A stretch of 45,039 nt of DNA, from assembly GCA_902762855.1 (NCBI GenBank), contig CACWPR010000007.1:1-45039 (forward strand), read 5' to 3'. Origin of the DNA: Ruminococcus flavefaciens. Lineage in GTDB: Bacteria > Bacillota > Clostridia > Oscillospirales > Ruminococcaceae. Of the stretch, positions 35,822 through 44,434 are shown piece by piece. The position numbers and the translations under genes were made by a program. The notes beneath the pieces are model-generated. The model had not been told where the DNA came from. It saw only the letters and a program-made list of their open reading frames with translations, and searched no databases. Position 1 is the stretch's first letter. Each line of letters opens with the position of its first letter.

Positions 35822-37237
35822 TCATTCCTCCTCAGCGAGTTTTTTCAGGACCATTTTAGCTATCTTGTAAGCATCGCCGCAGCCGAGTGTGATGACAAGG
35901 TCGCCCTCAGAGACGTTATCACAGATGTAGCTGCATATCTGGTCAAAATTCTGATATTTTCTTTCGTCAGTCCATTCTGCTGTCTCGTCCTGTGGGAACC
36001 AGATACATCCGGGTATCTTTTCCGCAAGATGTCTTGTGAAGATGCCGTAGGTGTTCTTCTCACGGCTGCCCATAATGTCAGTGAGGACAGTTTTGTCAGG
36101 TATCTGGAGCACTCTTGCAAAGTCATCAAGCAGGAGCTTGGTGCGTGAGAATGTGAATGGCTGGAATACTGCCCATACATGGTTGAAGTTCATTTCCATT
36201 GCAGCTTTGAGAGTAGCCTCAAGCTCAGTGGGGTGATGAGCGTAGTCGTCAACGACGGTGACGCCCTTTTCATAGCCCAGCTTTTCAAAGCGGCGCTTAG
36301 CACCACGGAATTCCTCCAGTCCCTTCTGTACAGCTGAGAAGTCGATGCCGAGGTAATGTGAAACTGCCACTGCTGCCAGAGAGTTGAGCACATTGTGGAT
36401 CCCGGCAACATGGAGGGTTATAGTGCCCAGTTTCTGGTCCTTGTACATAGCGTCGAAGGTCGTGAGCAGGCCGTTCTTATGCTTAACGTTATCCGGCCAG
36501 AAGTCGCAGGAGCTGTCTTTGCCGAAGGTGATGATGTCCTTGTCTATGCCCTCCATAGCCTTCATAGTGTTAGCGTCGGAACCGTTGATGACCAGTACTT
36601 TCGAGGTCATCTCAGCGAATTTCCGGAAGGACTTCATGATATTCTCAAGAGTGCCGAAGTAGTCGAGGTGGTCAGCATCAATGTTGAGGATAACGGAAAT
36701 ATCCGGTGAGAGTTTGAGAAAGTGGTCCTCGAACTCGCAGGACTCGCATACCAGAGTATCGCTTTTACCGGCAATTCCGCTGCCTCCTATACAGGGGAGC
36801 TTTCCGCCGATATAAGCGGAAAGGTCCACTCCGGCAGTGAAGAGTATCTGAGTTATCATTGAGGTAGCGGTCGTTTTTCCGTGGGTACCGGTCACACAGA
36901 CAGCGTTGTCGTACCAGGCAGTAACGATGCCGAGAAGGTCAGCTCTTTCAAGAACAGGAACACCGCTGGCTCTTGCGGCCATGAGTTCCGGGTTATCCTC
37001 CATGATAGCAGCTGTGTGGACTATGAGGTCAGCACCCTCGATGTTTTCGGCTCTCTGGCCGATGAATACGGGGATGCCCATTTTTCTGACGGCATCGAGA
37101 GTCTCGGTCTCATTGTTGTCCGAGCCGGTAAGGAAGAAGCCCTGGGAGTGGAGTATCTGAGCCAGAGGGTACATACCGGAACCGCCTATACCGATGAAGT
37201 GGATGTGCTTTTTGCCGTTTAAAATGTTCTTATCCAA
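35822..37237 (-). CDS. murC: UDP-N-acetylmuramate--L-alanine ligase MurC
   Basis: 471 residues. MurC motifs: the N-terminal GIGGSGMYPLAQIL nucleotide-sugar site, the ATP loop VTGTHGKTTATSM near 118, NIDADHLDYFGT, and DDYAHHPTELEATL. It adds the first amino acid of the peptidoglycan stem peptide. It is the promoter-proximal gene of murC-lexA, with AAAGG before the ATG. Codons are typical of the region. Confidence 0.98.
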   Translation of the reverse strand: MDKNILNGKKHIHFIGIGGSGMYPLAQILHSQGFFLTGSDNNETETLDAVRKMGIPVFIGQRAENIEGADLIVHTAAIMEDNPELMAARASGVPVLERADLLGIVTAWYDNAVCVTGTHGKTTATSMITQILFTAGVDLSAYIGGKLPCIGGSGIAGKSDTLVCESCEFEDHFLKLSPDISVILNIDADHLDYFGTLENIMKSFRKFAEMTSKVLVINGSDANTMKAMEGIDKDIITFGKDSSCDFWPDNVKHKNGLLTTFDAMYKDQKLGTITLHVAGIHNVLNSLAAVAVSHYLGIDFSAVQKGLEEFRGAKRRFEKLGYEKGVTVVDDYAHHPTELEATLKAAMEMNFNHVWAVFQPFTFSRTKLLLDDFARVLQIPDKTVLTDIMGSREKNTYGIFTRHLAEKIPGCIWFPQDETAEWTDERKYQNFDQICSYICDNVSEGDLVITLGCGDAYKIAKMVLKKLAEEE

Positions 37238-37370
37238 GATAGATCACCTTTCGTTTCAGAAAATTTGACAAAATATACATTAAAATGAATACCTGCCATA
37301 TAAGTTATAATATATTTCTATATCAAAATTGCAGCGATAATAAATTTTCAATGAAAAATTTCAAAATTGC

Positions 37371-37399
37371 TTGCTTTTTTACAAATAATGAGTTATAAT
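37371..37399 (+). promoter_or_regulatory. Probable promoter of spoVG
   Basis: TTGCTT (37371-37376), 17-base spacer, TATAAT (37394-37399). No clear sigma-H type promoter is seen. The rest of the 274-base murC-spoVG gap is AT-rich. Confidence 0.65.
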
Positions 37400-37511
37400 A
37401 CCATTTAGACGTACTACACGCTTTTATTCTTTACACTTTAGTGCTGTAAAGCGATTGAGCGGTGTATTCCGTGTCTCTTACAAAGAGAATAGTTTATAAG
37501 GAGGTTTTTTA

Positions 37512-37817
37512 ATGGAGATCACAGATGTAAAGATCAGAAAGATAATATCTGAGGGACGCCTGAGAGCAGTTGTCTCTGTTACACTCGACGATATGCTTGC
37601 TGTTCACGACATCAAGGTAGTGCAGGGCGGCGAAAGGATGTTTGTAGCAATGCCGAGCAGAAAGGACGAAAACGGAGCTTTCCGTGACATAGTTCATCCT
37701 ATATCAGCATCTGCAAGAAATCTTTTCGAGCAGCGCATACTTGAGGCCTACGAGCAGCAGATCATACTCATGGAGAGCGAAGAGGCCGCTGAAGACATCA
37801 ATGGCGAAGCTGAGTAA
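37512..37817 (+). CDS. spoVG: SpoVG-family regulatory protein
   Basis: 101 residues. The family pattern is nearly complete: MEITDVKIRKI, GRLRAVVSVTLDD, AVHDIKVVQGG, RMFVAMPSRKD, FRDIVHPIS. SpoVG binds nucleic acid and influences septation and many surface genes in Firmicutes. AAGGAGG lies ~8 bases before the ATG. The leader is about 105 bases from the predicted promoter, and a terminator follows the gene. Confidence 0.96.
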   Translation: MEITDVKIRKIISEGRLRAVVSVTLDDMLAVHDIKVVQGGERMFVAMPSRKDENGAFRDIVHPISASARNLFEQRILEAYEQQIILMESEEAAEDINGEAE

Positions 37818-37845
37818 ATAGTTTCCTGACATACATATTTTTATG

Positions 37846-37869
37846 AGACCCGCAGATGCGGGTCTTTTT
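37846..37869 (+). terminator. Terminator after spoVG
   Basis: AGACCCGC-AGAT-GCGGGTCT with a T run (TTTTT). It overlaps the 3' end of the convergent Nudix gene. Confidence 0.9.
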
Positions 37870-38413
37870 ATATCCCCAGCATCCTTGCGGCTTTCAGAAT
37901 GACTATCTGAGTCTTGCCGTCCTTTATTTCTCCGCTCATGACCATTTCCACAGCTTTTGAAAGCGGAAGAGTCACAACGTCGAGAAATTCGTCCTCGTCC
38001 AGGCTCTGCCTGGTGATCTCAAGCCCCTTTGCAAGGTACATATGAGTTATTTCAGTGTTGTAAGCGGGAGTGGGGTACATCTCTCCGAGGTAGATGTACT
38101 CGCTGCAAATACAGCCGGTCTCCTCCAGGAGCTCACGGCGGCCGCATTCGGAGTGGTCCTCACCTTTTTCCAGTTTTCCTGCCGGGACTTCAAGAGTCAC
38201 TGTCCTGAACGGATAGCGGAACTGCTTAACCATGTAGACCTCATTGTTTTCGGTTATCGGTATGACACATACTCCGCCGTGGTGGAGGAGTACGTCCCGG
38301 ACAGCGGTGCTGCCGTTTTCCAGCTCGACGAGGTCGTGGGTAATTGTGAATATCTTTCCCTCGTACTTTACCTCGCTGGAGAGAGTTTTTTCGTCAAGGT
38401 GCATATCGTTCAT
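37868..38413 (-). CDS. Nudix hydrolase, ADP-ribose pyrophosphatase type
   Basis: 181 residues. The Nudix box is G-K-L-E-K-G-E-D-H-S-E-C-G-R-R-E-L-L-E-E-T-G, matching Gx5Ex7REUxEExGU, and the downstream YPTPAYNTEITHMYLAKGL segment fits ADP-ribose pyrophosphatases (NudF type). It likely hydrolyses ADP-ribose to AMP and ribose-5-phosphate. The ATG at 38413 has GGAAAGGA upstream and overlaps the yfhO stop by four bases (ATGA), so it is translated with it. Confidence 0.93.
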   Translation of the reverse strand: MNDMHLDEKTLSSEVKYEGKIFTITHDLVELENGSTAVRDVLLHHGGVCVIPITENNEVYMVKQFRYPFRTVTLEVPAGKLEKGEDHSECGRRELLEETGCICSEYIYLGEMYPTPAYNTEITHMYLAKGLEITRQSLDEDEFLDVVTLPLSKAVEMVMSGEIKDGKTQIVILKAARMLGI

Positions 38414-40929
38414 ATATTATCCTTTCCGGTGAGTCCGCTGATATATTCCTGGGACGCTTTCACCTTATGTGCGGAGTCGTAGTCATAGTAGTGGGTATGG
38501 CCTTTTTCAGCCTTATTGCTGCGTGTGAAGCGACATATAACCATATATGCGGCCAGGAGGATGATACCTGCAACAGATATCCATATTCCTGCTGTAAGAC
38601 CGGGGGTCCTGTAGTGGAAAACGATGTCATTTTCGCCGGCATCGGCCTTGACAGCCATAAAGCCGTAGGAGACTTTTTCAACATCCACCTTTTTCCCGTT
38701 TACCTCAGCAGTCCAGCCGTCGCTGTATGGAACGCTGAAGAAAACCAGTTCAGGCTTATCAAGGGTTATCTTTGACTCGAATCCATGGGAGTCGAAGCTG
38801 AATGACGAGGAAGCCATGGTCTGCTTTTCCTTGCAGGCTTTTACATAGTCGTCCTTAGTGAGTGTGTCGGGTCCGGCATATGGAGTGAGTATGTCTCCGT
38901 ACTTGCTTATCTGCTCATCACTGAGAGTCAGTGCATGGATGAGCAGGTCCTCCTTCTGGTCGGTCGTTTTTTTGTCGGCATCGTCCTCACTGATGTAGGT
39001 ATCATATGCAAATCCCATAGGGATGTAGAGAGTGTTTTCATACACCTCGAACTGATTTACACGGCCGGCATATTCAAATCCGGGGAGCTCCTCAGGGATG
39101 AGGAGATTTTTTTCGTCTGAATTCAGATTTCTTGACTTGAACCTGAATTCATTGAGCGGAGGTGCGTTCGGGTCCGTAAGTTCCTCGTATGACCGTACAT
39201 CCTCGCTGACTTCACGGTAGTAGTACTTGACCGAGAAAAGTCCTCTCAGAGGGTAGTTCATGAGGTTTGCACGGGAGGCAACTTCACGGCTCACTCCCAC
39301 TTCTTGGTAAAAATCCATTATGCTTGTGCAGACAACGCTCTGGAATGCTCTCATATTCGGGAGCTGCCACAGCATGGACATATTGTCGATGCCTTCGGAT
39401 ACGTCGATACGGAAGAAATTGTCCTCAGTTACTTCTTCGTAGACTTCATCTTTGTGCTCTATCAGCTTGGCATATTCACGTTCACCGTCAAGACTTGCAG
39501 CAGTGAAGTACATTGAATTCATGATACATCCAACGCAGGCAAAGACAGTGACCCAGAGGACCGGTCTAAGGAATGGACGGTCCTTTTTGCGGAAGCTGAA
39601 AAGTATCTTCGATGCTATGAGACAGGCGACGGCGATGCCTATCTCAAGCCAGAAGTACGGTGCATCGTTAGGCAGCATGAAGAAGAACGGGTCACTTTCA
39701 CCTATAGTAGCAGGCAGGCAGCCTATTATTATGAGCGCACCGATAACGATAGCGCAGAAATTCCAGCCGAAGTCCAGGTCGGACTTTTCATCGTCAAGGG
39801 ACTGGGCAGTCATCATTGCGAAAATGAGCAGCGGCATATAGAACCAGCGTGCATAGTAATAGAAATTGAATGCCTGGAAAAGACTGTTTAGCAGGGGAGT
39901 GAAGGCACAGAATATGCAGGCTACAGTGAGTCTGGCAGCCCAGTGCTTTTTTCTTGTTCTCATGAAAGCGATGACGCCTGTCATTGAGAGGAGGGGGAAG
40001 TAAGCGGCGATAGATGCCCACTTTCCTGAGTCAGAGTTGAAGAGATTCGGTGATGCAGGGGCATCAGGGGGCATAAAGAAGGCCTGTATCACTCTTGGGA
40101 CGAGCGTCCTGTCCTGATAGAGCACCATGTCAAGGCCGTAGTCGATATTGCTGACACGGTGGTTGGTGATTATGGCCAGGGCGGAGGGCAGGAGTATAAA
40201 TCCGGATATCATAGTTCCCACAACGGCCTCAAAGCAGAGTCCTGCGAATTTCGGCCAGGAGGTCCGGAAGTCCTCGGACTTCATGCGGAACAGATAGTAG
40301 AGGACCAGAAATACTGCCTGACCGGCAAAGAAGTAGTAGTTGATAACAGCCATAAGGGCGACTGTCAGAGCGAAAACGCCCTTGCGGCGGTTGTTGATGT
40401 TCTCTTCCATAGCAATGAGCATGAGCGGGAAGAGAGCTGTGACATCCTGGAAGTGGTTGAAGAATATATTATATGACTGGAATCCGGAGCTTGCGTATAG
40501 AAGTCCGCCTATCAGAGCAGCATCCTTGCTTTTTACAAAGCGCCTGATATAGGCATAGGCAGTCATGGAGGCAAGGCCGTGCTTTATAGCAATGAGGAAA
40601 GGCATGGAGTAGGTGACAAGTCCCCGTGGGAGAAGCACTGTCAGCCAGAAAAACGGGCTGCCGAACAGATAGAACGAATAGGATGTCATGAAGTCGGTGC
40701 CAAGGTCAGTGTACCAGTTCCAGCCGAATTGTCCGTTTCGTATCGTGTCATTTGCAAGATTATAGAATGGTATCTGCTGAGCGTTGTAGTCGCCGGAGTA
40801 AATGAAGTAGCCGTGGTTGAACAGCATCATGGGCAGGGCACAGATGAACATACATCCGGCTCCGAGAAGAAAGGCGAGCAGATATTTTTCTTTTGAATAG
40901 GACGTAAAACTGCGTTTATATTTTGGCAT
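38410..40929 (-). CDS. yfhO: YfhO-family membrane protein
   Basis: 839 residues. About a dozen membrane helices in the N-terminal ~480 residues. The opening GYFIYSGDYNAQQIPFYNL is the signature of the YfhO family, whose members are GT-C-like membrane enzymes tied to glycosylation of lipoteichoic acid in Firmicutes. A large outer domain (~490-800) follows, with one more helix near the C-terminus (ISVAGIILLAAYMVIC). The catalytic role here is inferred from family only. AGGAGG lies upstream of the ATG. Confidence 0.88.
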   Translation of the reverse strand: MPKYKRSFTSYSKEKYLLAFLLGAGCMFICALPMMLFNHGYFIYSGDYNAQQIPFYNLANDTIRNGQFGWNWYTDLGTDFMTSYSFYLFGSPFFWLTVLLPRGLVTYSMPFLIAIKHGLASMTAYAYIRRFVKSKDAALIGGLLYASSGFQSYNIFFNHFQDVTALFPLMLIAMEENINNRRKGVFALTVALMAVINYYFFAGQAVFLVLYYLFRMKSEDFRTSWPKFAGLCFEAVVGTMISGFILLPSALAIITNHRVSNIDYGLDMVLYQDRTLVPRVIQAFFMPPDAPASPNLFNSDSGKWASIAAYFPLLSMTGVIAFMRTRKKHWAARLTVACIFCAFTPLLNSLFQAFNFYYYARWFYMPLLIFAMMTAQSLDDEKSDLDFGWNFCAIVIGALIIIGCLPATIGESDPFFFMLPNDAPYFWLEIGIAVACLIASKILFSFRKKDRPFLRPVLWVTVFACVGCIMNSMYFTAASLDGEREYAKLIEHKDEVYEEVTEDNFFRIDVSEGIDNMSMLWQLPNMRAFQSVVCTSIMDFYQEVGVSREVASRANLMNYPLRGLFSVKYYYREVSEDVRSYEELTDPNAPPLNEFRFKSRNLNSDEKNLLIPEELPGFEYAGRVNQFEVYENTLYIPMGFAYDTYISEDDADKKTTDQKEDLLIHALTLSDEQISKYGDILTPYAGPDTLTKDDYVKACKEKQTMASSSFSFDSHGFESKITLDKPELVFFSVPYSDGWTAEVNGKKVDVEKVSYGFMAVKADAGENDIVFHYRTPGLTAGIWISVAGIILLAAYMVICRFTRSNKAEKGHTHYYDYDSAHKVKASQEYISGLTGKDNI

Positions 40930-41039
40930 TTATCGGACCTCCTAAAGAATATACACATTTATTATAACACATTTGTTTCGGAAATAAAAGGGGTTTTTGA
41001 AAAAAATCGGAGTTTTATGCGTTTTTGGTCATATGATAC

Positions 41040-41068
41040 TTTACACAGTCCGGAAATTATGGTATAAT
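41040..41068 (+). promoter_or_regulatory. Sigma-A promoter of the ABC-F gene
   Basis: TTTACA (41040-41045), 17-base spacer, TATAAT (41063-41068). Confidence 0.87.
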
Positions 41069-41084
41069 GAGTACACTCAACTTT

Positions 41085-41111
41085 CCCCGGCGGAGTCCGG
41101 GGACTATTTTT
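41085..41111 (+). promoter_or_regulatory. Hairpin in the ABC-F leader, possible attenuator
   Basis: CCCCGG-CGGAGT-CCGGGG then ACTATTTTT, directly followed by GGAGG and the start codon. Terminator-like form in a short (~45-base) leader. ABC-F genes are often controlled by attenuation, but no leader peptide is visible here. Confidence 0.5.
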
Positions 41112-41120
41112 GGAGGTAAT

Positions 41121-42719
41121 ATGATAACAGTCAGCAATGTCAGTGTACAGTTCGGAGGAACTACTCTTTTCAAAAACGTAGACCTGAAGTTCACAAACGG
41201 TAACTGCTACGGAGTCATCGGAGCAAACGGTGCCGGAAAGTCCACCTTCCTGAGGGTGCTCTGCGGTGAGCTGGAGCCTGCTTCAGGTGACGTGATAATG
41301 CCTAAGGAGGAGCGGCTCAGCGTACTTAAACAGGACCACTTCGCCTATGACGAGTACACTGTACTTGATACAGTCATAATGGGAAATGCACGTCTTTATG
41401 AGATAATGAAGGAGAAGGACGCTCTCTATGCAAAGGAGGACTTTACCGAGGAGGACGGAGTAAAGGCATCCGAGCTGGAGGGTGAATTTGCAGAGCTCAA
41501 CGGATGGGAGGCAGAATCTGACGCATCCAAGCTCATACAGGGCCTCGGACTTTCTGAGGACATCCTCTATCAGCAGATGTCCGGACTCTCAGGAAACGAG
41601 AAGGTAAAGGTGCTCCTTGCACAGGCTCTTTTCGGCAACCCGGATATAATCCTTCTTGACGAGCCTACCAACCACCTTGATATAGATGCAGTAAAATGGC
41701 TGGAGGAATTCCTATCGGAGTACTTCGGAACTGTTATCGTAGTTTCCCATGACCGTCACTTCCTCAATAATGTCTGCACTCACATTGTGGATATAGATTA
41801 CAACAAGATAAAGATGTATGTGGGCAACTATGAGTTCTGGTACGAGTCAAGCCAGCTCATACAGCGTATGATAAAGCAGCAGAACAAGAAAAATGAGGAG
41901 AAGATAAAGGAACTGAAGGACTTTATAGCCCGATTCTCCGCAAACAAGTCAAAGTCCAACCAGGCTACCTCACGCCGCAAGCTCATTGAAAAGCTCACAG
42001 TTGAGGAGCTGCCGGCATCCAGCAGACGCTACCCGTTCATCGGATTCGACATGGACAGAGACCTTGGCAAGGACATTCTCCAGGTGGACGGCATCTCCAA
42101 GACAGTTGACGGAGTAAAACTGCTGAACAATGTCAGCTTCACTCTGGGCCGTACTGACAAAGTCGCATTCATAGGCGAGAGCGAGCAGGCCATAACCATG
42201 CTCTTCAAGATACTCATGGAGGAGGAGCAGCCTGACGAGGGCACCTTCAAGTGGGGAGTTTCGGTTTCCACATCATATATGCCTGTTGACAACGGAGAGT
42301 ACTTCAACGGCTGTGAACTCTCCATACTCGACTGGATAAGGCAGTACTCCGTAAAGGACGAGACAGAGACCTATCTCAGAGGATTCCTGGGACGTATGCT
42401 CTTCTCCGGCGACGACGTCTACAAGCCGGTAAACGTGCTTTCAGGAGGCGAGAAGGTGAGATGTATGTTCTCAAGGATGATGCTTTTCGGCTCCAACGTG
42501 CTCCTGCTTGACCGTCCGACAAACCACCTTGACCTTGAGAGCATAACAGCGGTGAACAACAGTCTCATCAACTTCAAGGGAGTAGTCCTCCTTGCATCCC
42601 ATGACCATGAGATACTCCAGACCACAGCAAACCGCATAATCGAGATAACTCCGGACGGATGCATCGACAGGCAGGGTACCTACGAGGAGTACATGGAATT
42701 CAGGAAAAACAGCGATTGA
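41121..42719 (+). CDS. ABC-F ATPase with one degenerate nucleotide site
   Basis: 532 residues, two ABC domains with no membrane span and a charged linker (~240-300), as in ABC-F translation factors (closest to the YkpA/YbiT type by pattern). NBD1 has Walker A GANGAGKS (34-41), signature LSGNE (156-160), Walker B LLDE (E181) and H210. NBD2 reads G-E-S-E-Q-A-I-T (352-359) in place of Walker A, so the ATP-binding Lys is missing; its Walker B is LLLDR, with Arg465 replacing the catalytic Glu; its signature LSGGE (440-444) is normal. The changes affect only one of the two composite ATP sites. The ATG at 41121 has GGAGGTAAT just upstream. Confidence 0.94.
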   Translation: MITVSNVSVQFGGTTLFKNVDLKFTNGNCYGVIGANGAGKSTFLRVLCGELEPASGDVIMPKEERLSVLKQDHFAYDEYTVLDTVIMGNARLYEIMKEKDALYAKEDFTEEDGVKASELEGEFAELNGWEAESDASKLIQGLGLSEDILYQQMSGLSGNEKVKVLLAQALFGNPDIILLDEPTNHLDIDAVKWLEEFLSEYFGTVIVVSHDRHFLNNVCTHIVDIDYNKIKMYVGNYEFWYESSQLIQRMIKQQNKKNEEKIKELKDFIARFSANKSKSNQATSRRKLIEKLTVEELPASSRRYPFIGFDMDRDLGKDILQVDGISKTVDGVKLLNNVSFTLGRTDKVAFIGESEQAITMLFKILMEEEQPDEGTFKWGVSVSTSYMPVDNGEYFNGCELSILDWIRQYSVKDETETYLRGFLGRMLFSGDDVYKPVNVLSGGEKVRCMFSRMMLFGSNVLLLDRPTNHLDLESITAVNNSLINFKGVVLLASHDHEILQTTANRIIEITPDGCIDRQGTYEEYMEFRKNSD

Positions 42720-42760
42720 CCAGCAGTCTCTGCTGTTACAATTTTTGAAGGGTGGCATGT

Positions 42761-43096
42761 ATGGCATACTATGATAAGAAGATAGAGAAGTATTGTCTTA
42801 CCAAAGAGGAAATGGAAACGCTCCCTAAAAATGAAGCACGGTCCAGGATGAAAAATGGAATCGTCACCAGCACCGTGATCATTCTTATATCAATATCTAT
42901 AGTTTGCATCGTCGGCATGACGCCGCTGGGCGGTATTCCCGGTTTTATTATCATTGCAGGCACTGTGGCCGGGTATCTGATGCTCACTGGACTTGCCAAT
43001 ATACCTTTGTTTATCAGGGAATACTTCAGAAATAACAAAAGACTGGAATATGATGAAAAACATAAGGATGACATAACAGAGAACAATGTTAAATAA
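42761..43096 (+). CDS. Small membrane protein of unknown function
   Basis: 111 residues. A charged N-terminus (YYDKKIEKYCLTKEEMETL) is followed by two membrane helices (TSTVIILISISIVCIVGM and IIIAGTVAGYLMLTGLANI), then a basic/acidic tail. No family recognised. AAGGG lies eight bases before the ATG at 42761; a GTG three codons earlier is in frame. It follows the ABC-F gene after about 40 bases with just a weak hairpin (42721-42735) between, so it may be read from the ABC-F promoter. Confidence 0.65.
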   Translation: MAYYDKKIEKYCLTKEEMETLPKNEARSRMKNGIVTSTVIILISISIVCIVGMTPLGGIPGFIIIAGTVAGYLMLTGLANIPLFIREYFRNNKRLEYDEKHKDDITENNVK

Positions 43097-43123
43097 ACTT
43101 CTACAATAATTACTAAAAATATA

Positions 43124-43152
43124 TTGACAAATCTCAGCAAATATCGTATAAT
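43124..43152 (+). promoter_or_regulatory. Consensus sigma-A promoter of the zinc-ribbon gene pair
   Basis: TTGACA (43124-43129), 17-base spacer, TATAAT (43147-43152), 33 bases before the first start. Both hexamers are perfect. Confidence 0.93.
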
Positions 43153-43184
43153 ATTGACATAATCTTTTTAGAGGAGGTATCGCT

Positions 43185-43757
43185 ATGATATGCAGATACT
43201 GTGGTAAAGAAATTGCAGATGGAACTAAATTCTGTGAAAACTGCGGAGCTAACCTTGCGGCAGAGGCTCCTCAGCCTGTCCCTCAGGGACAGAATTTCCA
43301 GGGAGCTCCGGCAGGACAGCCAGGCTACCCTCAGCCGGTGCCTTACAATTCAGCTCCGGCGCCTAAGAAAAAGAACACACTGGCAACGATCATCACCGCT
43401 ATAATTGTTATAGGACTGGCGATATTTGTTATCAGCCGCTTTTCTTCTGACGTGTACAAGGTAAAGAACGGCTCGCCTAATTCCTACCCCAACAAGACAT
43501 GGGGCGATGCTCTGGATGACGTGTGCAAGAAGGGCAAGTGGAAGGCTTACAAGGAGGACGGCGAAAGATACGTCAAGTACACCGGCACTACCAAGAGTGA
43601 CGGCAAAAAGCTGGAGATAATATTCCTTATCAACGACAGCAAGACATTTACTGTTGATGAAATGAAGTATGACGGCTCCACTTACGACGGCGACGGTCTG
43701 TTCAGCAACTATGGAATGGTTGACATGATCGACAAGATATTCACAGGCAGTCTATAA
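43185..43757 (+). CDS. Zinc-ribbon membrane protein 1
   Basis: 190 residues. An N-terminal zinc ribbon (CRYC at 3-6, CENC at ~17-20) is followed by a Pro/Gln/Gly-rich linker (~28-62), one membrane helix (LATIITAIIVIGLAIFVI) and an outer domain of ~100 residues with WGDALDDVCKKGKW and YTGTTKSDGKKLEIIF. The outer domain is unrecognised. Architecture: zinc ribbon inside, small beta-like domain outside. GAGGAGG lies ahead of the ATG. The next gene, a paralogue, begins 19 bases after its stop. Confidence 0.82.
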   Translation: MICRYCGKEIADGTKFCENCGANLAAEAPQPVPQGQNFQGAPAGQPGYPQPVPYNSAPAPKKKNTLATIITAIIVIGLAIFVISRFSSDVYKVKNGSPNSYPNKTWGDALDDVCKKGKWKAYKEDGERYVKYTGTTKSDGKKLEIIFLINDSKTFTVDEMKYDGSTYDGDGLFSNYGMVDMIDKIFTGSL

Positions 43758-43776
43758 CATCAGGAGGATAGTTGAT

Positions 43777-44388
43777 ATGATATGCAGATACTGCGGAAGG
43801 CAGAACAATGACGGAGTCAGATTTTGCAGCGGCTGCGGAGCCGACCTTTCATATGATGCACCTTCACCTCAGCCTCAGTACCAGGTCCCTCAGCAGGGAG
43901 GCTACCCTAACGGCCCACAGAATTATCCTAACGGACCTCAGGGCTATCCGGCGCCTCAGCCTGTTAATTATCCGGCTTACAAGGCAAAAAAGACACATCC
44001 GATACTCATCGTGCTGCTGATCGTTCTGGTAGTGGGTGTTGTTGCTGCTATACTTGTACCCTTCCTTGTCGGAGCCACTTCTGATATAAGAAAGGTCAAG
44101 AACGGACACGTAGACCTGGCTGGCTATGAAGACGTTACCTGGGGCGATGCACTTGGAAAGATATGCCGCAGTTCAAGTTGGGAGTCCGAGCGCAAGAACA
44201 GCCAGCGCTGGGTAACTTATACCGGCGAAAAGAAGTCCGACGGAAATGACCTGACAATAAAGTTCAAGCTCAGCAGTGACAGAAAGACCTTTACTGTCGA
44301 GGAGATACAGGACGGCAGCAAGACTATGACTAATGACCTTGAAATAGGCGTAGCGGTAATGCAGATATTCAACGGTACATATAAGTAA
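43777..44388 (+). CDS. Zinc-ribbon membrane protein 2 (paralogue)
   Basis: 203 residues, same layout as the previous protein: zinc ribbon CRYC and CSGC, a Pro/Gln-rich linker with repeats of Y-P-N-G-P-Q, one membrane helix (ILIVLLIVLVVGVVAAILVPFLV), and an outer domain with VTWGDALGKICRSSSW, YTGEKKSDGNDLTIKF and KTFTVEEI. Alignment by eye with the first copy is clear over the outer domain, so the pair arose by tandem duplication and then diverged. AGGAGG lies ~11 bases before the ATG. A strong terminator ends the operon. Confidence 0.82.
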   Translation: MICRYCGRQNNDGVRFCSGCGADLSYDAPSPQPQYQVPQQGGYPNGPQNYPNGPQGYPAPQPVNYPAYKAKKTHPILIVLLIVLVVGVVAAILVPFLVGATSDIRKVKNGHVDLAGYEDVTWGDALGKICRSSSWESERKNSQRWVTYTGEKKSDGNDLTIKFKLSSDRKTFTVEEIQDGSKTMTNDLEIGVAVMQIFNGTYK

Positions 44389-44393
44389 AAGAA

Positions 44394-44434
44394 AAGCCAT
44401 AAAGGAATTCAGTTCCTTTATGGCTTGTTTTTTT
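44394..44434 (+). terminator. Strong terminator between convergent genes
   Basis: A 14-bp perfect stem, AAGCCATAAAGGAA with TTCCTTTATGGCTT, loop TTCAG, then G and seven T. A partial T run on the other side makes it bidirectional. Confidence 0.95.

Noticed and set aside
41067-41120. 18-codon upstream extension of the ABC-F frame
   Set aside because: The ATG overlaps the -10 box and so is not in the transcript. The GGAGG site supports 41121.
42721-42735. CAGCAG-TCT-CTGCTG hairpin after the ABC-F gene as a terminator
   Set aside because: The stem is only 6 bp and the T run is displaced by TTACAA. It is too weak to call as a terminator.
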